Shown here: piece by piece, positions 22,636 through 33,085 of the stretch | How positions within the stretch are numbered: position 1 is the first letter of the stretch | Layout of the letters: each line of letters starts with the position of its first letter | Source: Petunia secreta | Taxonomy: Eukaryota; Streptophyta; Magnoliopsida; Solanales; Solanaceae | Length of the DNA stretch: 64,000 nucleotides | Direction of reading: 5' to 3' | Assembly (NCBI GenBank): GCA_029990175.1 | Contig: JARKIP010000065.1 | Coordinates: forward strand, 7,630,501 to 7,694,500 | Notes under the pieces: generated by a model | What the model saw: only the letters and a program-made list of their open reading frames with translations | The model's database searches: none | What the model was told of the DNA's origin: nothing | Position numbers and translations under genes: made by a program

Positions 22636-24006
22636 CAACTACGTCGGATGATGAATGTGGAGGCTACGACTCGTGTGGAGATGAGGGAGATTATGGTTCC
22701 TATGATGGTGATGATGGGTATTGCTATGATGATTCGAGGAACTATGGCTCGTATGGTGATGAAGCGGTTACTATGATAATCATGAAATGCAAGGAGACTA
22801 TGAAGCTTGTGAAGATTAATTTGATGATTCTTATGCTTTAAGTCAAGAAATCGAAGATGGTAACGCTTCAAGGTACATTGATCCTACTTACTCTACTTTT
22901 GATGAATATGAACATGTTGATAGTGACATAGAAGGAATTGATTATGAAATTGATTATGCGCATTATTCATTTGCTTCTTCTCTTGGTGTTGCTAGTGGTG
23001 TACAAGGGAATAGTAGATGTCCTTTCATTAGTATGGGAGGAGGTGGTGGTTGTTCCATGGGCAAGAAGAAGCTTGCATCTTCTAGGTACGCTAAGCGACC
23101 TAATACTTATAATTCCCATGAGGAGGGTGGTTTAAGAGATGATGTTGCTTTTGCTACTAAGAGCTTGTATTGTTCTATCAATGCCGCGAAGGGTAGTAGT
23201 AGTAGGAGTAGTACTATGGGCTATGGAACCAAGGCGAGAGGCACTTATGGGTTCCCTGGCAAGGGTCCTTCCTCAACTTCCAACAACATTTCTAATGTTG
23301 GAAGAGTGGCGAGAAGTGAAAGTTACTCTAGCAATCTTGCTAGTAGAGGAGGGATAAGGGAGACCCAAGTTGTTGGTGTTGACACTCGTGGACATTCAAG
23401 TTCTCTCTTGGATGCATCTCTACAAAACTTGGGTAAATGTAGGTTCGTTGTTGAGGTAAATGGTATTGGAGGGTGCTTGGTAAAGATTGATGAGACCGAT
23501 ACCAATTCCATTAGCACCTCTTTGGGTGATAGGCTAAATATACCATGTCGTAAGTTAGATGAACCTTATGAGTATGATGGAGTCTGGGTGTCCAAGGAAG
23601 CTCGAATACTTATAACTCATAGAAACTACAAATGCTATGTGTGGTGTAACGGGTATCCCATGCAACATGTCGATGTGTGGCTAGGTGAGCCATAGATGGA
23701 AGAAAAGACAGTGCAATATAGTGCTATGAAGGATGCGTATCTTGTGGGCATAGGATAAAGATTTTATGACTTTGTACCTTATCAAGTAAGAGGCCAATTG
23801 TCTACTAGTGCACCTTCTTTGGCTATGAAAGGGAGCAAAGAGCGAGAACTTCATTCCATGGGTGAAAATGTGCAATCGAGGAATCCTACAAACACAAGAA
23901 ATGGTGGGACTAGTGCAAGAAAAGAGTTGATAAGTGTTGACAAGGTGAGCCCGAAACCACAAGTTTCAAAGCCAAGTGGTTCACCAACGAAGAAGAAGGA
24001 GACATG
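22636..24006 (+). pseudogene. Acidic protein with protease-like domain lacking the catalytic Asp-Ser-Gly
   Basis: First ORF of element C. The N-terminal part is rich in Asp, Tyr and Gly (SYDGDDGYCYDDSRNYGSYG), with one frameshift near 22765 and a stop near 22818. From 23033 an open frame of 220 codons follows: a Gly/Ser-rich basic stretch, then about residues 135-220 of that frame aligning by pattern with the CRM-type protease of element D (56160 onward). The lines match at RLNIPCRKLDEPYEY and YPMQHVDVWLGEP, but where D has IDSGSC this copy has IDETDT, so it should not be catalytic. A TAG follows GEP at 23693. Could be a Gag-like structural protein with a protease-derived fold, or simply decay. 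The long maintained frame argues somewhat against simple decay. Confidence 0.6.
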
Positions 24007-24191
24007 AAGTGATGAGTCTCCAAGTCCTAGAATCCAGGTTGATGTTAAAAGTCCACCTACTCATGCTATGGGCATTCTCGGGCCTCGTCCCAACTCGCCC
24101 GAATTTGAGAGACAAAAGATAGAGAGGAGTAAGGGAGTGACCGGTGACATTTCTTGAGTGGAAAAAGGAGAGGATGTGATGAGTGATGTGA

Positions 24192-25553
24192 GTGGGATGT
24201 CACCACCCGAATCTAGACCCGACCTTGGAAAAAAAGAGGGAAAAGAGAGAGGGAAAAAGAATCATTGAGAGTGGGGGCACCCCTTATTCTAACCTTAACC
24301 CTTTATCTTTTTCTTTTATTTGTTTGAATTCTTGTGTAGGAATTCTTGGAGGCAAACCGATGGAGCCTGAATCATGTTCCAAAGAGGAAAGGCAAGGTGA
24401 AGGAAATTCCAAATGTGAGCTACAAGATGGAGGAACTACCCATGATGCTTCAAGTGCTTCGAATGAGCAAGATCGCCATTCAAGTGTAAGTGTTAGTTGT
24501 TCTTCCCATAAGTATATTACTTCCTTGTCTTGTAATATTGTTTGTAAAAGCTATATACTAGTTGATGATTTGTATGAATACAATGTGCATGCAACTAGTG
24601 TAGAGCCATTGGGTCAACTTGTGTGTGCAAATAAACCACTAGTTGAGAGGGTTGAAAAGCCACATCATGATGTGAGCTCGATTTTCATTGAACCTCTCTT
24701 TAGTGAAAATATTGAAGTTGACCTTGTTTGTGAACCTTGTTATGACACCCCACCCATATTTGATAAAGGAGAAGATGAATTGCATGATTATCCTATTCTT
24801 CCCTTTGATTGCTTACTTGCTAGTGGTGGTCTCTTGTGTCGTAGTGAGGAAGGTTGTAACCTTGAGGAGTCTCTTGTGTATAAGATGGATCGAATTGCGT
24901 TCGATGACTCCTCAATTGTGAATGTTGTCTCTAGTTTGGATACTTCACCTTTGATCGCTATTGAGCTTGAGAAGTGTGCCTATACTAACCCTTTGTATGA
25001 GGGCGACTTCACTGAGAATGGTGATTTATGTCGAACTAGAGTAGAGTGTGAGTTTGAACCTCCATGGATTGGAATGCTTAACTCTATAGATAATCCATTG
25101 TCTGAGACCTCCCTTGGGATCTTGTTTAGTGAGGAGGATTTTCTTAGAGGTGAATTTGGGGGTGAGGAGGCACCTCTCGGTGTGTGTAAGAGTGCTCTTA
25201 AGAAGGGGAGTGGATTATTCGATGTTAGTTGTCGATTGAACTATTTTGCTTACTCCATTCCATATGTTGATCACACCTTGAGTGTTGGGCATGCCAAAGC
25301 CATTGTGTCGCCTTGTGATAAAAATACATTAAAGGCTTGGTATGTTGGTCACGAGCTTAGATGTCATAGGGAATTTGATTGCTATATCTTGCATGTTCCA
25401 TGTTCTATTGATCTTTTTGCTTGTCGTTATGTTGAATGCACTTTCTTGTTGAGTCAAGCACTTGTTGTCTCCTTGGGAGGCATGAACTTTTTAATTTTTA
25501 TTGACGCTTGGCTCTATCACAAGAGTGTGTTTTCCCATACTTTTGAGCACTAA
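24192..25553 (+). CDS. Accessory ORF of element C (unknown function), intact frame
   Basis: 453 codons without a stop; the first conserved residues are about 40 codons in, so the true start may be later or the frame may continue from upstream (SDVSGMSPPE near 24180 is shared with A and E). Blocks in order: GGKPMEPESCSKEERQ, CYDTPPIFDKGEDELHDY, LEESLVYKMDRIAFDDSS, TNPLYEG, DLCRTRV, SALKKGSG, YFAYSIPYVDHTLSVGHAK, and IDAWLYHKSVFSHTFEH at the end. Acidic overall with scattered Cys; no enzyme motif, membrane segment or signal peptide recognised. It ends about 100 bp before the polypurine tract, ahead of a remnant of the integrase tail. This is the best-preserved of three copies. Confidence 0.8.
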   Translation: MGCHHPNLDPTLEKKREKREGKRIIESGGTPYSNLNPLSFSFICLNSCVGILGGKPMEPESCSKEERQGEGNSKCELQDGGTTHDASSASNEQDRHSSVSVSCSSHKYITSLSCNIVCKSYILVDDLYEYNVHATSVEPLGQLVCANKPLVERVEKPHHDVSSIFIEPLFSENIEVDLVCEPCYDTPPIFDKGEDELHDYPILPFDCLLASGGLLCRSEEGCNLEESLVYKMDRIAFDDSSIVNVVSSLDTSPLIAIELEKCAYTNPLYEGDFTENGDLCRTRVECEFEPPWIGMLNSIDNPLSETSLGILFSEEDFLRGEFGGEEAPLGVCKSALKKGSGLFDVSCRLNYFAYSIPYVDHTLSVGHAKAIVSPCDKNTLKAWYVGHELRCHREFDCYILHVPCSIDLFACRYVECTFLLSQALVVSLGGMNFLIFIDAWLYHKSVFSHTFEH

Positions 25554-25639
25554 CCTACTCTTGTAGTAGGAATTTTTTTTGTTTATGTTGTCTTTGGACG
25601 TAGGCTTTGTTGGTTTGATTTCGAGGACGAAATCCTTTC

Positions 25640-25652
25640 AAGAAGGGGAGGA
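25640..25652 (+). other. Polypurine tract of element C
   Basis: AAGAAGGGGAGGA directly before TGATGCAA. Confidence 0.88.
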
Positions 25653-26389
25653 TGATGCAATCCAAATTGCGCTTAGGTCTCTACCATCAAGAGCCAAACT
25701 AGGAGGATGCAAGGGCAAGAGCTTAGCAGATGATTTGAAGGTCATGCATTTGAGCTCGATTGAAAGAAGGAAGCCTACGCATCAGGGCCAGGCGGAGCGC
25801 CAAGCCTCAAGGACAACCAGGCGGAGCGCCTGACCAAGAGGCGGAGCGCCTCAACCAGAGGCTGCCTTGGCCAGTGGCTCAGCCAGGCGGACTGTCCAAG
25901 ACTAGGCTGAGCGCCTACTATGCTGAGTTCCTAACTTTTTGGTGTAAAGTTCCTATTTTTCCCTTAAGTGGCCTTGTATGTTTTTACCCAACCCATGGGA
26001 ATTTTAGACATTTCACTAGGGGATAGGAAGACTTATAAATACCCTCTTTAGTCTTCCATTTCATTAGTTAACTTAGCTAGACATTAAGTATAGAAATTGA
26101 GAGAGAACGACAAAGGCCGAGCCTTCGAGTTCGAAGCGGATCGCTTCGTGAATCTTGTACGACTTGGAACCTATGGAAATTCAACATCTACTGTGAATTC
26201 CTTGTAAGGTTTGAGTTTTATTTCTCCCTTTTGGATAATTAAATTCATGTCTTGAATCGAATTATCTGTTCTTTCTTCTCGTTTCTTGACTCCCTAATCC
26301 TTGTTTCCCAATATCTTTATTGATATCAGGTATCTTATTTTATCATTTTTCATATTGTTATTTGTTTCCGCGTATTTTGCATTGCATCA
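25653..26389 (+). repeat. 3' LTR of element C
   Basis: 737 bp, TGATGCAA...TTGCATCA; TATAAATA at 26034-26041. Confidence 0.93.
25788..25920 (+). repeat. Hairpin cluster, U3 of element C (3' LTR)
   Basis: CAGGCGGAGCGCC, CAGGCGGAGCGCCTG, GAGGCGGAGCGCCTC, then decayed AGGCGGACTGTCC and GGCTGAGCGCC. CAGGCG/CGCCTG are exact complements around a GAG core. Confidence 0.9.
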
Positions 26390-26693
26390 TGTTGTAGAAG
26401 AAGAAAAGAACGAAGCTCAAGTTAAAGGAAAAGATGAAGAGGTAAATGACAAAGATGTTGCTGGAGAAAAGGAAGACAAAAGTGAAGCAGATGTTGATGA
26501 TAAAACAAGTGAAAGAGATGAAGGCGTAGTTGATGGAGAAGATAAAGTAAACAATGTGATTGAAGAGGAGACTTAAGCAGCAGCCCCGATGGAAATTGAT
26601 GGTGATGTTTACAAAGAAATTGTGAATGACGTGATTGTGGATCTGAATAAGAAATTTGCTTTAGAGAATGATGATAGGGGTGAAAATATTTGA

Positions 26694-27296
26694 CAGTTCA
26701 CATTTGTTGGTTGTCTTGTATAAGTTGACAATAGTGAATTGTTGGTTGTCTTGTTTAAGTTGACACTAGTTTAATTTTTGGAACAGACTAATTTTTTGGA
26801 CATTAACCATGTACAAGTACATGGTGGTTAACCTTATTTTTGGTGGTTAGCCTTGTTTTTGGTTGATTAACCTTTAATTTAGTCATCCGTAGCTAATCTT
26901 GATTTATATTGATTTGGTCAACCACAAGTTCTAATCTTATCGGTATTCTATCATGGATTCGTTAAGTGTTGGTTATTTATGCAAGCTAACGTATTTCAAT
27001 CGTGTATATACTGTGAAATGTTTCAATATTGATTTGCAAGTTAACATACTTCTACTTGTCATGGTTTGATATTATGGTTTGCAACATAACAATATTCAAC
27101 CTTAATAACTTGAAGAACCTTAAGAACACACAAATTTACATACGGTTACATTACAAAATATTATATGACATGGATATACATTGTCAAAATATTACATAAT
27201 CAGTACACACTGACCAAACATTTTCAAGAGCATCCAAATTTACATAACTAATCTAACAGATCTATTTAAATAAGCAACAAATTACGAAACTAGCAA
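26694..27296. other. Spacer between convergent DUF1985 and GRF genes
   Basis: AT-rich, no ORF. Contains short direct repeats (TTGGTTGTCTTGT twice, near 26705 and 26745). Probably the two 3' untranslated regions. Confidence 0.4.
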
Positions 27297-27354
27297 CTAT
27301 CGACTTATCAACTTCTTCAGTCGATCCCTCTGCATTTCAGCTTCTTTCAGCATG

Positions 27355-27560
27355 CACTACAAGAAATTGGGTCTTCAACAACCACTTTTTAACAAAGGGA
27401 CATAAATCCCGTCGTTAAAAGTGTACTTTTGACGACCGACATTATTTCCTGTCGTTAAATCTAGTTTTTAATACAATATTAACGAAGGGATAATTTTTAG
27501 TTGTTAAAAAGTAAAACATCTTGCTGTTAAAACAAATTTCATCAGGCACTACTTTTTCTC
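27355..27560 (+). mobile_element. CACTA (En/Spm) transposon terminus
   Basis: Starts CACTACAAGAAATTGGG, the plant CACTA terminal repeat, followed by subterminal copies of a CGTCGTTAAA-type motif (near 27410, 27455) and its variants, as usual in this superfamily. No matching CTTGTAGTG end was found in the window, so this is one end of a deleted element; the right limit given is approximate. Confidence 0.75.
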
Positions 27561-27662
27561 ACTCTTTTTTTTTTACTTACCCCACCTTCCGTCCAACCAC
27601 CCCCACTCCAAAAAGAAAGGACTGATGATTTTCAGATAACTCATCTGCTCTTCACACTCACT

Positions 27663-28586
27663 CAGGGGTGGATCCAAGATTTGAAGATTGTGGGTGCCGC
27701 TTGCTATATTTACCCTTAGCCATAAAAACCAAATAGAATGGTGGATCAGGTCGGGTCGATCAATGTTTTTGTTACTTCGAGGTTTGACTAGGTTGTTTAA
27801 GTCGCCTTTTATTCAGAATAGATGACACTTTATATATAATTTTATATTACGAAAGATTATGACAAAAACAAAAATAAAAACAAAAAAAGAATATAATCAT
27901 GAGCGCTCCAATTAGAATATTTGCTTAAATAGCTTAATTACTATATTTTATTGATTGACTAGCTAATTTACCTTCAATAATCTTGTGTTACTTTCTTCAT
28001 ATTAATTGTTAAGTTTTATAGCAATGTTTTGCATAAAAATAACTTCAAATTTTTAATCTTTGAGAATTCGCTCAAAAAATATATTAATCAAGCCACTTAA
28101 TTTTTCAAAAGCCAATAACATATATTACTCAAATTATTTCTAGACTGAAAAAGAGAATAATATAGTAATTTGAAATTAATTCAAGTTATTTACTAAAACA
28201 TTGGTCATAAAATAAGGTATTGCCATATAAATAACTTACAGAAAACAAGAAGAAGAAGAAGAAGAAGAAGAAGAAGAAGAAGAAATGGAGAGATTTATCA
28301 AATAAAAGGGAAAAAGAAAAAAGGGAATAAGAAAAAGAAGAAATGAGATTCGTACTGTCTGGGGATGCATGGGTAGGACTATTACTTAATTGTGCAACAC
28401 AACAGTTCAAGAACTAAAAAGATCGTTGCGGGGATTCAAACCCGTGTCTACTGCGCGAAATTGAGAATGCTTTGCCAATCGCAGCAAGTCATCTTGCTGT
28501 CAGTGGGTGCCAAATGTTATATTTGTACTCATTTAAATCTACTGGGTGTCGTGGCACCCCCTATTCCTCACTTAAATCTGCCCCTG
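27663..28586. mobile_element. hAT-like non-autonomous element, 924 bp
   Basis: Ends CAGGGG...CCCCTG; terminal parts are inverted repeats (CAGGGGTGGATCCAAGA / CAGGGGCAGATTTAAGT) and share GGGTGCC inward. Flanked by 8-bp copies CACTCACT (27655-27662) and CATTTACT (28587-28594), six of eight identical. No transposase. Confidence 0.85.
28247..28284. repeat. (AAG)n microsatellite
   Basis: Uninterrupted AAG/GAA triplets inside the hAT-like element. Confidence 0.95.
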
Positions 28587-28966
28587 CATTTACTCAACAG
28601 AACTCTCAGTAGATCAAAATTTTTTTCAGCTTCTTTTAGCCTTCTAACTAAATTTGCAGTCACCCTAGTTGCTTCTTCAGGTAGTGGTCCATCATATCAC
28701 GTAAAATAATCGCACCCACCACTTTGATGTATTAACAAAAAACATTAGTATAGTAATAAGTAAAGTGAAAACAAACAAGAAAGGGAATTTAAACAAAATT
28801 GAAATAAAATAAAAGTCGTATGACACACTTTTGGAGTTTTACAACTCCAAAATCTACTGCCAGGGTTTGATACAATACAGGAGGTCTTCAATCTCGTATA
28901 TTGGCCACATTGACAAACATCGGGTTCCTCTGATAGAATATTAGAACTCTGTGAAGTTTGACTCAT

Positions 28967-29520
28967 GATGCTAATGAAAGGAACTTATGAAGTTATGAGA
29001 GTTGAAGAGATAAATTTGAAGAATTGAGAGAAAAGTAAGATGTTATTGTTTTTGTTAAGAGTATACTTTGGGGGTTGGGTTTGACGGGTAAATCTCTAGG
29101 TCTTTATAATTCAACTTCTAATTTTGGGATTGAGGTAAAGTCAGCTTTTTATATTTGGTGGTTGTGGTAAAATTTTTAATTTTTAGCTAAAGGCCGGCGT
29201 GAAATGGGATGATACTATAAAAAATTTATTTTGAGTCTAGGCCACGTGCCTTGGGTGTGTGACCTATTACGGGTTTGCGGTATGGAATTACGGGCTAGGG
29301 TATTTATTAGCAACCACTTTTTGGAAGATTATATATTTCAGTGATTTTGCACAATAAAATAGTTGTTCTATAATCGACGAATTAGCAGTAAATTATCAAC
29401 ATTGTCTCTTGAAAGTAAGATAAGAAAATTTTACCAAATTCAAAACGAGTAATAATAGAATTATACATTGTAAAGTATATAAATTATATAAATGCATTAC
29501 TATGACTGAATACATGTGAA
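28967..29520. other. AT-rich spacer
   Basis: No gene or known repeat recognised; probably upstream DNA of the GRF gene. Confidence 0.4.
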
Positions 29521-29524
29521 TACT

Positions 29525-30003
29525 TTAGTCATAACACTCTAATGGTAACATTATACCAATATTTGTGGTGTAACAAGATATATGAGCCATAATACTAAGG
29601 CATTGCTTGACAACAATATATGTGGTACATGATGTATAGTTGTGTTGTACCCTTGTAGGCATCAATAGGTTGTTATAATGTATTTATGTCACTACTCTTA
29701 GCACAAGTGGTAACATTATACTTTATAGTATAACAAGATATATGAGTCATAATACTAATGCATTGCTTAACAAGAATAGACATCGTGCATGATGTATAGT
29801 TGTATTGTACCCTTGTAGGGATGAATAGATTGTTATAATAAATTCATATCATTACTCTTAGCGCAAGTGGTAACATTATACCAATATTTGTAGTATAACA
29901 AGATATATAAGTCATAACACTAAGGCATTGCTTAACAAGAATAGACATCGTACATGATGTATATTTGTGTTGTACCCTTTTAGGCATCAATAAGTTGTTA
30001 GGA
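29525..30003. repeat. Tandem repeat, about 160-165 bp unit, three copies
   Basis: Three successive copies marked by GGTAACATTATAC at 29544, 29709 and 29869, each followed by TAACAAGATATATGA/AG, GCATTGCTTAACAAGAATA and GTTGTGTTGTACCCTT. Copies differ by substitutions and small gaps. Confidence 0.85.
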
Positions 30004-30549
30004 TGTCCTTTTTTCATTAGATGAATGATTAGGCAAGGTTAAACAATCTTTAATCAAATTATTTATTTAGTAACTGATTTAATATAAAATTAAACTAGAT
30101 GGACAATCAACTTTGATTTTGATTGATTTGGTTAATAGTCGATTAAGAAACTCGTACCTTTCTTCAGACAAGTAGTGCCTTTTTAGTCCTTATTTGGGAG
30201 TCCTTATGTTCCGTTTTAAGTTCATTTCATTTTTTTATTATTTAATGTTGTTTTATTACTTTTTTTTCCTTTTTTCTGTAAATTTCACTTTTCTCTTTAT
30301 TTAAATATTCTGATTATTACTTATTTTACTTTTCTCTTGTTTTTTGTTTATTTCATTCTTATTAATTATATATTTTTCTTATTACTTATTTTACTTTTTC
30401 CGATAATTTCTATTTTACGACCCTATCGCTTCATCTACTTTGTTGCCGGTTTATTATACACCAAACTAGAAATGCTTTCGTCAGTTCAATTAGAATTGAA
30501 ATAAAATACAAGAAAAAATTGCTGCAATAATAATAATAACTGCTAATTT

Positions 30550-30551
<2 letters not shown>

Positions 30552-30602
<51 letters not shown>
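30552..30602. repeat. (TAA)n microsatellite
   Basis: About 17 TAA triplets in a 600-bp AT-rich stretch (30004-30659) in which no gene is seen. Confidence 0.95.
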
Positions 30603-30659
30603 TTAAAGAGCAATCATAATGAAACCTCTTTCTTTTATTTATTTTTTTAAAAAGACTAA

Positions 30660-30908
30660 TTAATGCGATGAGAGGGGAGGGGTGATATAGTTGTCCAGAT
30701 TTTCTCCTGCCCTGTCCATGAAAACCCTCAGCATCCCGGCGATCCTTCTAATGTTCATCTCGTGCCTCCTTTTATCTTTGCTCAGCAGATGGATAAGTCT
30801 CTCAAAGTCGGCTCTTATCAGCAGTAGATCTGGGCTATTTCTGGAACCACTACCACTTCCATTTGCATTTCCATTTCTAGAACTACTTCTGCTTGGAGAT
30901 CTTGCCAT
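30660..30908 (-). CDS. Small Ser/Arg/Asn/Gly-rich protein, 82 codons
   Basis: ATG at 30908, stop at 30660, no interruption. The N-terminus is low-complexity (SPSRSSSRNGNANGSGSGSR); the rest is a predicted amphipathic helix pair (LLLIRADFERLIHLLSKDKR, MNIRRIAGMLRVFMDRAG). A TATA box lies 43 bp ahead of the ATG with nothing between but an AT-rich leader. Sits between the GRF gene and the MULE transposase on the same strand. I do not recognise it; it could be a MULE passenger gene or a small host-derived gene. Confidence 0.55.
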   Translation of the reverse strand: MARSPSRSSSRNGNANGSGSGSRNSPDLLLIRADFERLIHLLSKDKRRHEMNIRRIAGMLRVFMDRAGENLDNYITPPLSSH

Positions 30909-30950
30909 ATTTTCAAAACTTTAAGTAAATTGAATTTAGATGAATGCCTC

Positions 30951-30958
30951 TATTTATA
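30951..30958 (-). promoter_or_regulatory. TATA box of the 82-codon gene
   Basis: TATAAATA on the minus strand, 43 bp upstream of the ATG. Confidence 0.6.
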
Positions 30959-33085
30959 GCCACCAAATGATTTTAAACGACGCAACTTTTGGTGTCCCCA
31001 ATAAAGGTCTCTTCGTTTTACATAAATGATTATGAACAGACACTTTGTTTACCACAATTCCGACTGCATACAAGGAGGTGGCGCATGCTGTATTAAATGC
31101 TTTCAGACTCTTTATCAATCACTACTTATCAATTAATCTACGTTTAGTCGATTATGTCACTATATTGATTGGTTAATACGTTTATTAGCTAAAATAATGC
31201 CAGGTACCAAAAGTCACTTCAAATGGACTTAAACACATTAAAACAAATACATTACCAATTTTATTACAATCACTTCAAATTGTTCCAACTAATACCAAAG
31301 TAGCAAATTAACATAAAGTACTAAATTAATACAATCACACCAAATTGTTCCAACATAAGCTATATACCAAATACGAATAAAAAGGTTGATTATCAAACTC
31401 GTGCCAAAGCTGGGCAGGCTGTCCTCTTATGAACACTTCTCTTATAGTTTGAGTTTTTTTTTTTTTTTTTTTTTTTTTGCCTCTTTCTTGAGATAAATAA
31501 TTTACCAACTGAGGAGAAATGATTAATTCTCCTTCTACCCTTTTTGGGATTGACCATCGACGGAAGAATTCTTCTCTAGCTATCTCTGGGGGACTGTCCA
31601 TTGTTCTGGTGGCATTAGATAAATGTTTTCTTCATATGCAAGCATGTAGGTCTAACGCCTATAAGATGGACAAGTGTAATATTACGCGCTAGCACTATGT
31701 TCAGCTCCATATCTCATTCTTAGCACTACCATCGCATGCCTGCATGGTGTCTTGTCCAAGTCAAACTCCCTGCATGAACATGTTCTGAAATTAATATTAA
31801 CAGTGTGGGTTTTGTTGCCATCTCAAAGGACAATGTACTTTAGTTCATCCATAGTCTTGCATGCATGATAATCAATCAATTTGTTGCCTTCAAGCATATT
31901 ATATTTCACTTTTTTCCAGCACTGGGCACCAAAATAGTGTTATGTTTCTCTATTGCATCACAACTCTCATTGAACTTCTATGAAAACCTACGAATAATAG
32001 CATTGCACAGGGCAAGCATGGGGTATTTTCTTTCTTCCTTAAATATTGCATTGTGGAACTCATAAATATTTGTGGTCATTATGTCGTACCTATTTCCAAG
32101 GAAGTATGCTCTGGTCCATTTATGGAACCCCACTTCATTCTAAAGACATGCAGTAGCAGCAACACATCTGGTCCGGAGTTGGCCAAAAGCATCGTTGAAC
32201 ACATCAAAATTGTATGCCGATGCTGCAGCATAATAATGTGTCAAAAATGATCCATACTTGAAACTTGTGCGCAAGTTCTTAGCAAGGTGCCTGGTGCAAC
32301 AACTATGATGGGCTAAGGTGTAGACCTTTTTAATCCCATTTGCTATGCATTTAACATGATCAGAATTTATGCACAATTCTGGTGTATTGGGGACTAAGGG
32401 TGGCTAACGGGACGGTTTCGACCGGATCGGGCTGGATTTGGGCTGGAAACCGGCTCGGACCGGTTGAGACCGGTCCATTACCCCTTATTGCCCCCCCGAC
32501 CAGGTTCCGAAACGGTGCCCCAAAAAATACTGGGTGGACCGGAACCGGCCGGACCGGTCCAAAAAAAAATAATAAAAATCACATTTTCAGCCGTTGGCAA
32601 CGGCTCTTTTGACCCCCTAGCTGTCGTCCAACGACAAAAAACGGTCATTTTGACCCCCTCTACCACCCCATAACTATTTTTTTTTCCTATAAATACCCCA
32701 TTATTTCATCATATTTTTCACACAAATCTTCCAATTCTCTCAAATTTTCTACAATATTGCTATTATTCTGCTTTGGCTATTTGTTAAAAGTTTATAACTT
32801 GGCTACTTTATCAAGTTCTAATTGGAGTTTCTATCTAATTTATATTTGGCTATTTGGTGAAGTTTTCAAATATCAAGTATTGGGTTAATTGGAGGCGCTA
32901 CTTGGTTGAAATATCAATTTGGCTATTTTTGTAATTTTTCAACTATCAAGTATTCAACTAATTAATTGAAGTGAAGGCTCAAGTTTCAACTTTACCTCAA
33001 TTATACGGTTATATTTGGTTGGTCGTTCCTACTTTCTACTCTTTTATAATTTTTTTATCATATATTTATTTTATTTGCTATTATT

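Larger units (their letters stand above)
20931..26389 (+). mobile_element. Complete non-autonomous CRM-like LTR element C
   Basis: LTRs 20931-21678 and 25653-26389 with inverted ends TGATGCAA/TTGCATCA (left copy mutated to TGATATAA) and the duplication TGTTG (20926-20930, 26390-26394). PBS and polypurine tract intact. The inside carries a protease-like ORF and the accessory ORF but no RT, RNase H or integrase. Inserted within the acidic coding part of the DUF1985 gene. Confidence 0.94.
19087..26693 (+). pseudogene. DUF1985 (Mutator-element-associated) gene, broken by element C
   Basis: Plus-strand gene in two pieces, 19087-20930 and 26390-26693, around element C. It opens with an acidic stretch, then the DUF1985 pattern: SFGFRTWLFAYDSLLAKISV, FFIDGKPVCFGLKEFFLITG, KLKLALLWFLHTILCAND and GLDFFTNSFGEGTAM. 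An apparent intron (19897-20035, GT-AG) precedes AWIYEPIPLVGRTVG. Downstream are VVPHPDEARDATLDKIR and a long Glu/Asp/Lys-rich region, resuming after C and ending at TGA 26691. In intact relatives DUF1985 is followed by a Ulp1 (C48) protease; none is seen. Stops at 19469 and elsewhere. Known to be captured by Mutator-like elements; a MULE transposase lies 5 kb further right. Confidence 0.72.
27297..28966 (-). pseudogene. GRF-type zinc-finger gene, broken
   Basis: The first exon starts at ATG 28966 and contains the GRF zinc-finger pattern CQCGQYTRLKTS ... NPGSRFWSC. After what looks like an intron the second exon (about 28725 to 28587) resumes with GCDYFT-stop-YDGPLPEEA, where the stop TGA stands in the place of the Trp usual in the motif, and then a Leu/Lys/Glu-rich helix (VRRLKEAEKNFDLLR). 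The hAT-like MITE cuts the frame at 28587, and a CACTA terminus at 27355 separates a last segment ending at 27297 (LKEAEMQRDRLKKLISR). GRF fingers bind DNA or RNA. Being next to a DUF1985 gene and a MULE transposase suggests it was a Mutator-element passenger. Confidence 0.7.

Noticed and set aside
27535..27550. CACTAC at the right of the CACTA terminus as its second end
   Set aside because: It is in the same orientation as the first end; a true right end would read GTAGTG.
28425..28475. tRNA-like B-box (GGGATTCAAACCC) suggesting a SINE
   Set aside because: No A-box at the right distance, no 3' simple tail or duplication; it lies within a hAT-like element with its own ends.
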